DNA of 64,000 nucleotides. It comes from Dactylorhiza incarnata. Taxonomy: Eukaryota; Streptophyta; Magnoliopsida; Asparagales; Orchidaceae. The stretch's first letter is position 1; each line of letters opens with the position of its first letter. The stretch spans positions 5,847,501 to 5,911,500 of the forward strand of contig JAWHQI010000148.1 of NCBI GenBank assembly GCA_033032865.1, written 5' to 3'. The position numbers and the translations under genes are program-made. Of this stretch, positions 22,995 to 32,903 are shown in pieces. The notes below the pieces were generated by a model. The model did not search any database and was not told the origin of the DNA. It was given only the letters and a program-made list of their open reading frames with translations.

Positions 22995-24233
22995 CTAGCT
23001 AATGGGAGTATGAAAGAGGAAATGCACAGGTAACTGTTCTAATACGCGTGTCGGTAGCGGGTACCGATACGACGACAGAACAGTTACTCCCATACCTAAA
23101 TAAAAATACTTGCTGAACACAGGTAGCGGGAATAGGAAGTAAGAAGAGGAGGAGAGCTGGTCCTCACTCATCTCACCACAAACTAAATCCTTGCCCAGCA
23201 AGGTGTCGTCTTCAGGGAGGCGGCAGGAGGAGAAGGCAATGAATGAAGATTCCTCTATGGAGGGGGGATCAACCTCCTCACATGAGAGGATGCACTCATC
23301 AATGACTTGAGCAGAATGCTCCAAGTCCTCCTGAAGTACCTGTGAAGACTCAACCCACACAGGCTCAGATAGAGAAAGGGGATCAAGAAATAAAGAAGAA
23401 GAACATAAATGGAAATCAATCGGGGGAGTGATCCCGGTCTCACTCCCATCAGGTTGGGAAAGTAAAATATTGTCAGCATTGTCATCAATGCTACAAGGTT
23501 CGGTGGGATCAACAGTGGCCAGGCTAAGGATTTGGACTTCCTCCACCGGTGTCGAGGAAAACTCCTCTTCACCTAGAAGGTTGTCCTCCTCCATAGGAAC
23601 AGGAAAAATACTAAGATCACCAGCCTCATTCTACAACACATCATCAACAATGTCATCAGAGAAGACTGTAGTATGCACAATAGGGGGAGGAATAGTGCTC
23701 GGAAAAAATTCAAGCACCGATTCCTCACAAAGAATCAAATCCACTAAAGGTGATGGATGCACAGGGAGGATAGGCTCAGCTATGTCAGTGCCTAGATCAG
23801 CCACACATCTGGTGACTGTGTCCACGCCATACCCTTCAAAATGTGAAGGTGACACGGACACATAACTAGATGTTGAAGGTGTACCGCCAAAGTTAGGATT
23901 TGGGATGATCCGGATATCCGGCTCATCATCCTCGTCCAATTGGCGAAGATACTTGGCACAGTCCTTCAAGACATGATCCGTGCTCTGACAAAACAAGCAC
24001 TGCTTTGCGGGCTTCTTTGGCACAGCAGGTGCTGAGGCCGTAAAGAAGTATGACTGTAAAGGCGCAGCAGAGTGGCCATAAGACTTACGCGCACCACACG
24101 GATTACCAGACGAAGTCGGTGCTCCATATACTGGGCGATGAGAATTATGCCCACCATCCTCCGTAGGGCATTCATCATTATAGTGGGAGGTATCTCCAAA
24201 CCAACGACAACGAAAATTAAGATGAGCCCACAT
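22995..24233 (-). pseudogene. single ORF of LARD1 with a CCHC knuckle and an acidic tail
   Basis: One frame runs from ATG 24233 to a stop at 22995, 413 codons, broken by a single TAG at 23633-23631. Near residues 9-22 is a degenerate knuckle (CRWFGDTSHYNDEC, second Cys replaced by Phe). A full CX2CX4HX4C knuckle (CLFCQSTDHVLKDC) follows near residues 80-93. The second half is strongly acidic and serine-rich. Zinc knuckles suggest RNA binding, so it is probably a gag-derived nucleocapsid fragment. No capsid, protease or polymerase motif is visible. Confidence 0.6.
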
Positions 24234-24425
24234 AGTGTGAAGATAATAAGATTCAAAGGAAAAATACTGTTGTGCAAAATACTACACCTAACAATAATTA
24301 CTAAAGCAACCTAATTCAAAACCAAGAAAACAGAATACAAAGAAATAAAAAAAAAGGACGCGATAAACAAATGGAAAGGCTTCTCTCTCAGATTCTCCCT
24401 CTCCAGAAAACTCACACGTCTGTGT

Positions 24426-24443
24426 TCCCCGGCAATGGTGCCA
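24426..24443 (-). other. primer binding site of LARD1
   Basis: The minus strand reads TGGCACCATTGCCGGGGA, differing from the tRNA-Asp complement TGGCGCCGTTGCCGGGGA at two positions, both G to A. It lies six bases after the LTR end, as in Ath. Confidence 0.8.
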
Positions 24444-24449
24444 AAAACT

Positions 24450-26048
24450 TGATGCGCAAATCTAGCACACCGTTATAGGCGGTAGCGAGACTGCGGCACG
24501 AAACGGCAGTGTACCGATCATTCAAGTAATATAAAATGTGGGAGTGATCCCCAAGTATCGAATCTCGAAGGAACACAGTAAGGTGGAGTTAACTATTGAG
24601 AAAGGACTTGAGATTAAAGTCCTTTAGGGCGGATGGATTGCGGAAGGGGGATTTTGGTTTGCGGAAATAAAATAAAACAACTACAACTACTTCTATGCAG
24701 GCCTTGAGCGCACTGCTTCGCTAGGCGGGATGGAAACTACGTAGGCCTTGAACGCACTACTTTGAAAGGGTGGATGGACGAGTAGGCTAGCGGAATGGAG
24801 TGGTTCGCACCGGCGGAGTCCAGGTGGATTACACGGGCCGCTATGCACCGCTTCGCTACACGGATGGAAGAGTAGGCTTGCGGATGGAATGGGTCGCACC
24901 AACGGAATGAGGGTCGCAAGCACCTCGTCAATAAGCACGCCACTGGCAATTGCTAATGCGGCACACGAACATGACGGCGGGATGGAGGATGGAATGGTGC
25001 GCTCCTCACTTGCATAACCCACAAGATAATTTCACATAAACCTGAAATATACTAAAATGCAATATTGCAATCATAGTTCATACACACACATAATTAAGAT
25101 ATAAAATACTACAAAATAGAGGGGGTGAGATTACAACCAAGGCACGAAGTCTTGTCGGGAGTCACGGTCAGAATCAAGGGTTGTCATGCCTTGTCTGAGC
25201 TCGGTCCACGACTGACGTCCGGGGTACGGAGAAGAGCTGTCACTTCCTTCTAGTTGATCCGTCTTCTTTGTAAATCGCCTTTGGCCAAAATCTCGTCGGA
25301 GAACTCCAAGGATGCAGCAAGTTGTATCTTGAAATGGAGCTTTGGAGGTGCACGAACAATGGAGGAGGCCTAGAGGATGCTCCGGCTTGAGATTTGCAAG
25401 AGAATGGCGCCCGGAGCTCCTCCCGCAGGTGTGTGGTGATGGAGCGACGAAACTGGCGCACTGGAGCGGGAAAACGGCGCTGGAAAATGTCATCCGACCT
25501 AATTTCGCGGGCTGCGTATTTAAAGAAAACGGGGCGCACGATCAGTGGCGCATGACCAGTGGTCGTGCGCACTGGAAGTTGGTGATCGTGCGCACTGTGC
25601 CCGAAAACCTGCAAGACAAAACTTACAGAAAATAATAATGCACACGACCAGATGCACGACCGTGCGTAAAAATGCTCGACCAAATTCAAAATGCTACTTT
25701 GGGCCAAAAATGAAGGAGCACAGTCGGCGGCGCACGATCAGTGGTCGTGCGCAATAGAACCAGCGATCGTGCGTCGTGTTCCTGTACAGATTTGTACCGG
25801 TAACACCTGCACGACACCTGTTCCAGCATAAACAATAATCAAAATCAGTGAAAGTGGCACATAACACAGCATGAAATACAGTAAGAATGATAAACATGAA
25901 AATACACAAAAAAGGGCCTAGAAGTGCACTTAGAGTGGAATAATAGACGGCTATCAAATATGAACGAAAACATGTCTAAAGTGTAGTTCTTTGATTAAAT
26001 AATCGGCCCAGATGAGTCCAAAAATGCGTATATAATTGGGACTCATCA
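24450..26048 (-). repeat. 5' LTR of LARD1 (1599 bp)
   Basis: Direct repeat of 19651-21243 with the same termini. Hairpin units lie at about 25538-25775, including CGCACGATCAGTGGTCGTGC. The TATA-like region is GTATTTAAAG near 25516. No gene. Confidence 0.88.
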
Positions 26049-26593
26049 TCTGTCTATGCGGACTGTGCTTAGGAGTTCTTGGACTCTGCAGTGGACTTAG
26101 TTGATCAGGCGGCCTTAAGTGGTCGGGCGGTCTTGAGTTGTGGTCTTGCAGCAGGAAGTAGTTCTTCGTCAAGTGTTCGCGGGTTCTTCTGTGATCTTAA
26201 GACCGTGTGCGGTCTGGGCGATCAAGAAGTACGGACAGCTGTTTTCAGCAGTTGAATAAAGCAGCGAGTTGTGTGGTCTGTGGTTGCGGTCAGACAGCAG
26301 TGGCTTGTGCTCTATTCACACGGTCTCAGGGATAGCCGTGCGGCTTGCCTGTTCGAGCGGTCTGGAGGTCTCTGCCTTGGCAGTTCGCTGGCGGCTTGAT
26401 TTTTTTGTCTTGTGCTTCTCTCATCTGTGATTGTTATGAATCATGTCTCGCCATGTATGTCTCGAGCTGTAAAGAGATAGTAAATAACAAGAGCACTATT
26501 CTGTCTTCCCATTGTCATTGATTGTCATGCTTGTGGATTTGTGTTGAATTGTTCCGCATTTTTACTTCACTCCGGACCTCTAAAATTTTAACA
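26049..26593 (+). repeat. 5' LTR of CopA1, second part (R-U5)
   Basis: It resumes with TCTGT, the right copy of the LARD1 target duplication, and ends ...AAAATTTTAACA at 26593. Joined to the first part it gives about 1.2 kb, the same as the CopA3 LTRs. GCGGTCT motifs continue to about 26350. No gene. Confidence 0.85.
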
Positions 26594-26605
26594 TGGTATA
26601 AGAGG
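26594..26605 (+). other. primer binding site of CopA1, degraded
   Basis: TGGTATAAGAGG directly follows the LTR end; the intact form in CopA3 is TGGTATCAGAGC. Confidence 0.75.
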
Positions 26606-26680
26606 TAGATTTCTGAGCAGTAATCAGCATTGTCTTCTCCTTGGTTTTCTGCAAGTTGGTTGTCAATCAGTGGGATAGCA

Positions 26681-27540
26681 ATGGAAGGAGGATATTCTAA
26701 AGGTCTTGGTATTGAGTTCCTTACGCAGACTAACTTTAAAAAGTGGAATTCCTACATGGAGAGCTATCTACTTGGCGAAGACTTACGGGAAGTAGTTGGA
26801 GGAAAAGCAAGACAAGCTATTGTTCCTATTGAGGGGAATGCTGGGCTCGTGAAGGCTTGGAAGAGATCAAATGTGAAGGCTGAGTTCACTCTCAAGCGAG
26901 CTATCATTCCGGATTTGTTTGACCACATCATCGGGTGTAGGTCAGCTGCTGAAATTTGGACAGCCTTGGATGGCTTGTTCAATAAGAAGAATGTAGCTCG
27001 GCTACAGTTCTTGGAAAATGAGTTGGCAAAAGCAATTCAGGAGATTTGTCAATCTCAACGTTCTTCTTGAAGATGAAGATCCTTTGTGCAGAGATATCAG
27101 CTTTGGACCTGGATGAGGCTATTTCAGAAGCTAAGTTGAAGAGGCACGTAATCCGCGGCTTGCAGAGGGAGTATGTGGCCTTTGGCACTTCTGTTCAAGG
27201 TTGGGCCAATCAGCCATCATTGCTAGAGCTGGAGAACTTGCTGGCATCGCAAGAGAGCTTAGCAAAGCAAATGGCTGGGATGTCTGTCTCTGGAGAAGAG
27301 AGCGAGGTTATTTATTCGGGACTGAAGAAGAGATGGGACAAGAAAAGAATTCATCTAGTAACGATGGTCCAACTACTTCATATCTGCAAGAGAGGAGTTA
27401 TGCTCCTAAGTCTGAAGGGAAGAAGAAGAAAGGACTGATATGTTACAGGTACAACAAGCTTGGTCACTTCAAAAGAGACTGCAAGGTCAATCTTCAGCCA
27501 GAGCATGTTGCAGAAAAGGAGGAGGCTGGTTCCAATGCAG
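26681..27540 (+). pseudogene. gag of CopA1
   Basis: The start ATG at 26681 (MEGGYSKGLGIEFL) matches the CopA3 gag start at 55057. The UBN2-type region carries WNSYMESYLLGEDL and AEIWTALDGLFNKKNVA. Frameshifts occur near 27040, inside QGDLSIS relative to CopA3, and near 27345. The zinc knuckle at 27441-27482 reads CYRYNKLGHFKRDC, with Tyr in place of the second Cys. Gag would form the particle and bind RNA. Confidence 0.82.
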
Positions 27541-28900
27541 ATGATAGATGGGGTGATGGAGCTTTCATGACGGGCACGTGTGTTCGGGCTATGGCTTCCA
27601 TCAACTATCAGGAATATTGGAAAGTAGACTCGGGTTGTGGTCATCACCTAATTGAAGACGAGTCGAAGTTCTCTTCTTTGCAGGCATATACAGGTAATGA
27701 TGTTATCATTACAGCTGATGATAATATACATGTAGTAGAGAAGGAGGGTGTAGTTTCTTTGAACGGTGATAGAGGTACTCTTACATTGAAGATTGTCTAT
27801 CATGTTCCGGGGATGAAGAAAAACCTCTTCTCGGTGACCAATGTTGTGGATGTTGGCTATCACGTTCTGTTTGGTCTGACAGAAGTTAAGTTTCTTAGAA
27901 ACGTGTCAGCAGTGGAGGCTGAAGTCACTCATGTCAGCAGAAGGGTGAAGGACTTGTTTGTATTGTCTACAAGTTCATATGTTGATAAGATGAGGACTAA
28001 TGATAGCTCTGCTATATGGCATGAAAGACTCAGACATGTTGGGATGGACAAGTTGAAATCTATGGCAGGGAGAGGCCTTGTGAGAGGTTTGCCTAGTTTG
28101 TCATCATTCGGCGAAGGTCATGTTTGTGCAGGTTGTAAATATGGTAAGGCTCAACGTCTTCCATTTGACAAATCACAAAGCAGATGTAAAGCACCATTGG
28201 AGTGTATTCATGGTGATTTATTTGGACCTACCGCAACTGTCAGTCTTGGAGGCAGCAGGTATATGCTAGTTTTGATTGATGACTTCACTAGATATACTTG
28301 GGTATATTTTCTGAATGAGAAGTCAGAAGCATTCGTGAGGTTTGTGGAGTTCAAGAAACTAGTGGAGGGTCGGCTCAACCTGCAGATCAAGAAGTTCAGA
28401 ACTGACAATGGAGGGGAGTTAACCTCCAAAGCGTTCATTAACTTCTGCAAGAAGCATGGAATCCAGAGAGATCTTTCTTGTGCTCACACCCACAATAGAA
28501 TGGCATTGCAGAGAGGAAGATCTGTCATCTAACGGAGACCTTCAAATGTTGTCTTCATGCCAAGAGTATCCCAAAGTCTTTCTAGGCAGAGGGAATGCCT
28601 TGTGCAACCAATGTCATCAATCTGATGCCTCTCAGTCCCATCAACATGAAGACCCCTCATGAGTTGATGTTCAAGATAAAGCCTACAGTGGAACACCTTC
28701 GAGTGTTCGGATCTACCTGCTACGTGCTTGTTCCTGATTCCCTCAGAATGAAACTAGATGTGAAAGCAAGGAAGCTAGTTTTAGTTGGTTATGATGACCG
28801 GAAGAAGGGTTGGAGATGCATGGAGCCAGAGACACGAAGAGCTGTGGTCTCAAGGGATGTGGTATTTGACGAGCTGACGTCATACCAGGGTAGCTCTTCT
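27541..28900 (+). pseudogene. protease and integrase region of CopA1
   Basis: The protease triad D-S-G is at about 27627 (KVDSGCGHHL). The GAG-pre-integrase H-H-C-C region follows (HERLRHVGMDKL, CAGCKYGKA). The integrase core shows HGDLFGP (Asp codon 28214-28216) and RTDNGGEL (Asp codon 28403-28405). The frame is lost at about 28490, exactly where the catalytic Glu should be, so A-E-R is read only in another frame. The C-terminal part (HLRVFGSTCYV, GWRCMEPETR) continues from 28595 in a third frame. Integrase would insert the cDNA; this copy cannot. Confidence 0.85.
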
Positions 28901-30403
28901 ATTGAGCTACAAGGAAGCAGGATAGATGGTGGACCAGGAAAAGCTACAAAGGAGGTTCTGGTGGAGTTGCTTATTTCTCCAGGTGCTCCAGGTGCTTCTA
29001 GCTCTGGATCAGGTTCTTCATGTTCTGGAAGCAGGGGGAAATGCCTCAAGTCTACCTAAGAAGAGAGCTAGTTCAGAACAAGTAGCTGAAGAGGTGGTTC
29101 AGAGTCAAGCTCTGAGGAGGTCCAAAAGGACTATTAATCCACCAGATCGGTATACGGGTGGAAACTTGGTGAGCTTCTTCTCATGTTTCTTCACAGATCG
29201 CTTGGATGAGAGAGAGCCATCTTGTTTTGAAAATGTCGTTGGATTCAAGGAGTGGGAAGTGGCCATGGATGAAGAGATGGCTGCCCTCAGGAAGAATAAG
29301 ACTTGGGACTTGGTACCTAAGGTTGAGGGTGTTACTCCGGTGACTTGCAAGTGGGTTTGCATGCTGAAGAAGAAGGCTGATGGTAGCATTGAGCAGTACA
29401 AGGCTCGCCTTGTAGCTCGAGGTTTATCTCAGAAGTATGGGGAGGATTATGAAGAAACCTTCAGCCCCATTGCCAAAATGACTTCGGTTCGGGTGGTGAT
29501 GGCATTGGCAGCTTGCCAAAGATGGAAGGTTTGGCAACTCGACGTAAAGAATGCTTTCTTATATGGCGAGATTGACAAGGATATCTTCATGGATCATCCA
29601 CCTGGTTATGTTTCCGAAGAGCACCCAGAATATGTGTGCAAGCTCAATAAGGCTCTTTATGGCTTGAAGCAGGCGCCTCGGGCGTGATATGGCAAGATAG
29701 CAGAATACCTCCAGTTCTGCGGATACCTTGCTTTCTGCCTCAGATTCAAGCTTATTCGTAAAGAAGAAAAGAGAGCTTCAGGTCTTGGTGCTGTTGTACG
29801 TTGATGATATGATCATCACGGGATATTCTGAGTTGGAGGTAGCTAGGCTTCGTGCTGAGCTAGCTATCAGATTTGAGATGAAGGACTTGGGTGAGCTCCA
29901 CCATTTCCTTGGAATCGAAGTGGAGAGGAAAGAGAGAGGAATGCTTGTTTCCCAAAAGGGGTATGCAGAACGAATTGTGAAGCAATTCGGCATGGAAGGG
30001 GGGAAGAGCAGCTCTACTCCACTGGAGGTTGGTATTCATCTTCGACGAGATAAGGGGAAGGTTCTTTCTGATCCTTTGGTGTTCCGGGCTTTAGTTGGGA
30101 GTCTGATATATTTGATGATCACAAGGCTGGATATTGCGTATGCGGTTGGTCGGGTGAGTCGGTATATGGCAGAGCCACGGAAGCGTCATCTGATGGCGGC
30201 GAGGAGCATTTTGAAGTATGTCAAGACCACCTTTGATTTGGGTCTCTTCTATAGGAAGGACTCAGGCTTTTGCTTGCATGGATAAATGGATGTTGATTAT
30301 GGAGGAGATTCAGATGACCAGAGATCGACTTCTGGATACGTCTATATGACTGGCTCTATAGCTGTATCATGGTACAGGAAGAAGCACGATTCTGTGTCTT
30401 TCT
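28901..30403 (+). pseudogene. RT and partial RNase H of CopA1
   Basis: RT blocks include CKWVCMLKKKADGS, YKARLVARGLSQ, WQLDVKNAFLYGEI (catalytic Asp present) and LYGLKQAPRA, with a TGA in place of the following Trp at 29686-29688. A frameshift lies near 29700-29730. YVDDMIIT is at about 29798-29821 with both Asp intact. RNase H begins with MDVDYGGDSDD near 30290 after a TAA at 30283, and breaks off after KKHDSVS at about 30400 where CopA2 starts. Confidence 0.85.
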
Positions 30404-31463
30404 TGTTAAAATTTTTGATTTGAATCGTTTAAGAGTAAGTAGGAGTTGCATCAACTGAGTTATAGCCAAACAACCACAATGCCACACAGCAACACAATAG
30501 TTTTTATTGAATCACAAAACTTGAATTCAGTGTGAGGTATACATGGCGAGACATGATTCATAAGAATCACGAGGGAGAGAAGAACAAAACACACCAAAAA
30601 ACACAAATCTGGCGACTTGACAAGCAGAGACCGCACAGACCGCTGAACTCCAAAGACCGTCCGACTTGACCTGAGACCGCACGAACAGAATACAGGCAAG
30701 ATGACCTGCACTTTAAGACCGCCACCTCAGACCGCACGAACTAGAGCTTATTGAACTGAACAGAGAACAGAATACGTCGCCATACCGTAACTCAGATCGC
30801 CTAACCACAGAAGGTCGCATGATCGTCGAGTTCGCTGCGAACAGCACAAGAACAACATAAACCAGATCGCAGACAAGCCGCTGCCGAACTGTTTATTCAA
30901 GCCGCTGGGAAATCACCAAGGAAGGAGACCGCAACCTTGCTGACCGCAAACCTGCGAACACAACAAACAGTCAACTCGCTTCCGAGACCGCCCGACCTCA
31001 AAGTTGAGACCGCACAAAACAACCCAGGCTCTAGTTCTTATAGTTCTAATTTTAAATGACGGGCCATGCACCCCTATTTATAGGCGAGAAGACGGGTGTC
31101 GTCACCGCCGCAAGAGATACAGTCACCACCCATCAGATCGCCAGCGGTCTCACAGAGCAGACCGCGCGATCACACCACTTGGACAACATCCTGTCCAAGA
31201 TCGCAATTCAGCAACAGACTGCGCACAAGCCGCCCGGTCACAGCGGTTACCCAAGAACAGACCACCCGGTCATCTACAAAACAGATAGACCAACCAAGCA
31301 GAGCAAACCGAGAAGAGACCGGAACATACTAGAACAGACCGGCCAACACAGCAGACCGCCAGAGCCAGACCGGCAGAGCACCAACACAGAGACCGCGTGG
31401 TCTCTGCGGTCACCAGAATACAGACCGTCGGCCACCTTCCACTCCACTTCAATAATTTCAACA
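30404..31463 (-). repeat. CopA2: LTR in reverse orientation (1060 bp) plus adjacent polypurine tract
   Basis: The plus strand starts TGTTAAAATTTTTGATTTG and ends ...ATTTCAACA, the same termini as the CopA3 LTRs, closer to CopA3 than to CopA1 at the U5 end. It is rich in AGACCGC motifs, with a TATA box at 31082-31075 on the minus strand. To its right CTCCCAGTTGGGG (31464-31476) reads on the minus strand as a polypurine-like tract, so this is the 3' LTR of a minus-strand element whose interior is lost. The left flank is TTTCT. Confidence 0.78.
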
Positions 31464-31499
31464 CTCCCAGTTGGGGAAATGATTTATCTTAACCCCTAA

Positions 31500-32797
31500 A
31501 AATGAGTAGAATATAAATTCTAAGAATGAAAAATTAGTCTAAGTAAATATGCGTGGAATAGTATTCGACGCAACATCGAAGTATAGTCGACGTTCCTCTC
31601 AGAATGAGTCGAAGTAACTCCAGACAGAATTCAACGTAACCTATGTCGACGTAACTCTGACTTCTAGTCGACGTATCTAGTGAAGTCGACTCACCTTCGT
31701 CGACGCACCTTCCATATTCTCCTCTCGATGTCCAGTCAGTCTGAAATCGACGCTTCCGTCGAATAGTAATCAACGTACGTCGATTTCTATGTCAAATTCA
31801 AAACACGCCAGATTTCTTTCCTTCTATCTGTAGATCTGAATTTTATGAAATGATATTATTCTTTTCTAGCCGTTTTGAATCAGTCTTTCCTTCGAATTGA
31901 TTCTTGGCTAAATTGATTAAGTTTATTATGGATATTATTTGAAATCAGAATAATCTCTTTCCTTCTACAGAAATATTGATTATGGAATCTTTTCTCTCTT
32001 ACCATTTCTCTAACTACTAATTGATTATTCTCATATAGTATTCTTTGAATAAACAGAGCTATAAATAAGAGGGAAGTCGACAGAGAAGAATGACAAGTGA
32101 TCCACTCCATACATTTGAAATAGAGGAAAAGCTCCCAAGAGAAAAGTGAGAAAAGCTGAGAGAAGTGATAGTGTGCTGAAGCCAACAACAAGCCTTCTCC
32201 TTCTCCTCTTTCTGAAGCCATACTGCTGCAATCTCTGATAGCTCTCATTGAAAGAGAAAAAGACCTACAATCTCCTTCTCACTATAGAAGAGAGATTTCA
32301 TTCACTATTTCTTGTGCTTCTAATCTTCTTGCTAGGAAGAAGATTCTTTCTTATTTAAAATTACTTCTTTTTATCTTCATTTCATTTTCAAACAGTGTAA
32401 AAGAATTTTTAGAATCTCTCTTCAAAAAATTCAGTTGTACTGGTTCTAAGAGTCTCCTTATCAAAAGACTCAGGCTGGTTCTAAGAGTCTCCTTATCAAA
32501 AGACTCAGTACAAGATAGTGAATTCCTACCAAGGGGTAGAAGAGTGGACTACCCAAAGTTTGGGGAACCACTATATTTCTTTGTGTTGTGCTGTGATTTT
32601 CATTTTGCTATTTCTTTCTTTATTTACTTAATTCTTGTTGGTGTGTGTGGGAAGCTTAAATCTGAGATTATTACACACATATATATATATATTTGTTAAC
32701 TTTGCACAAAGTATTTTTAAATCTCTATTCACCCCCCCCCCCCCCCCCCCCCCCCCCTCCTCTAGAGAATTCTAGTGAGGTTAACTGTGCACTTTCA
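31500..32797 (+). repeat. 5' LTR of SireC, left end uncertain
   Basis: It ends CACTTTCA at 32797, two bases before the primer site. Five GTCGAC sites lie at 31586-31704 within a cluster running to about 31790. A TATAAATA box is at 32060-32067. A 46-bp direct duplication around GGTTCTAAGAGTCTCC lies near 32450-32505. A run of 26 C (32732-32757) sits at the U5 end. I could not find a TGTT start; the LTR is probably truncated. No gene. Confidence 0.72.
32732..32757. repeat. poly-C run in U5 of SireC
   Basis: 26 consecutive C followed by TCCTCTAG. Shorter C-rich runs stand at the same place in the SireA-minus LTR (near 3080) and SireD (near 58950), so the run is an expanded version of a conserved U5 element. 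Confidence 0.85.
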
Positions 32798-32799
32798 AT

Positions 32800-32811
32800 T
32801 GATATCAGAGG
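32800..32811 (+). other. primer binding site of SireC
   Basis: TGATATCAGAGG followed by TAGGTTGATC. SireA-minus has the same context, which supports the common lineage. Confidence 0.75.
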
Positions 32812-32903
32812 TAGGTTGATCTAAAAAGGGCAACTCCTTGATTAAAAAGATCCTACCTCATATATATATATATATATATAGATTTCTAAAAACTATTTTT
32901 CAC

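Larger units (their letters stand above)
19651..26048 (-). mobile_element. LARD1: non-autonomous gypsy-type element with two full LTRs
   Basis: Two direct LTRs (19651-21243 and 24450-26048) flank a 3.2-kb interior, with target duplication TCTGT at 19646-19650 and 26049-26053. On the minus strand the order is 5' LTR, primer site (24443-24426), one broken ORF (24233-22995), non-coding DNA, then the 3' LTR. There is no protease, RT, RNase H or integrase. Its terminal octamers and primer site match Ath, so an Athila-like element probably mobilises it. By eye the two LTRs differ at roughly nine positions in the first 190 bases. Confidence 0.9.
18989..30403 (+). mobile_element. CopA1: copia element nested in Ath and itself interrupted by LARD1
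   Basis: The 5' LTR is in two pieces (18989-19650 and 26049-26593) because LARD1 inserted between them. Then follow the primer site, gag, protease, integrase, RT and part of RNase H. Coding sequence ends in RNase H at about 30403, where a same-superfamily LTR in reverse orientation (CopA2) begins, so the 3' LTR is missing. Net length without LARD1 is about 5.0 kb. The left flanking pentamer is TTTCT. Confidence 0.85.

Noticed and set aside
31464..31500. Target-site duplication for CopA2 on its right
   Set aside because: The right flank CTCCC does not match the left TTTCT and reads as a polypurine tract, so CopA2 is not a solo LTR with both flanks.
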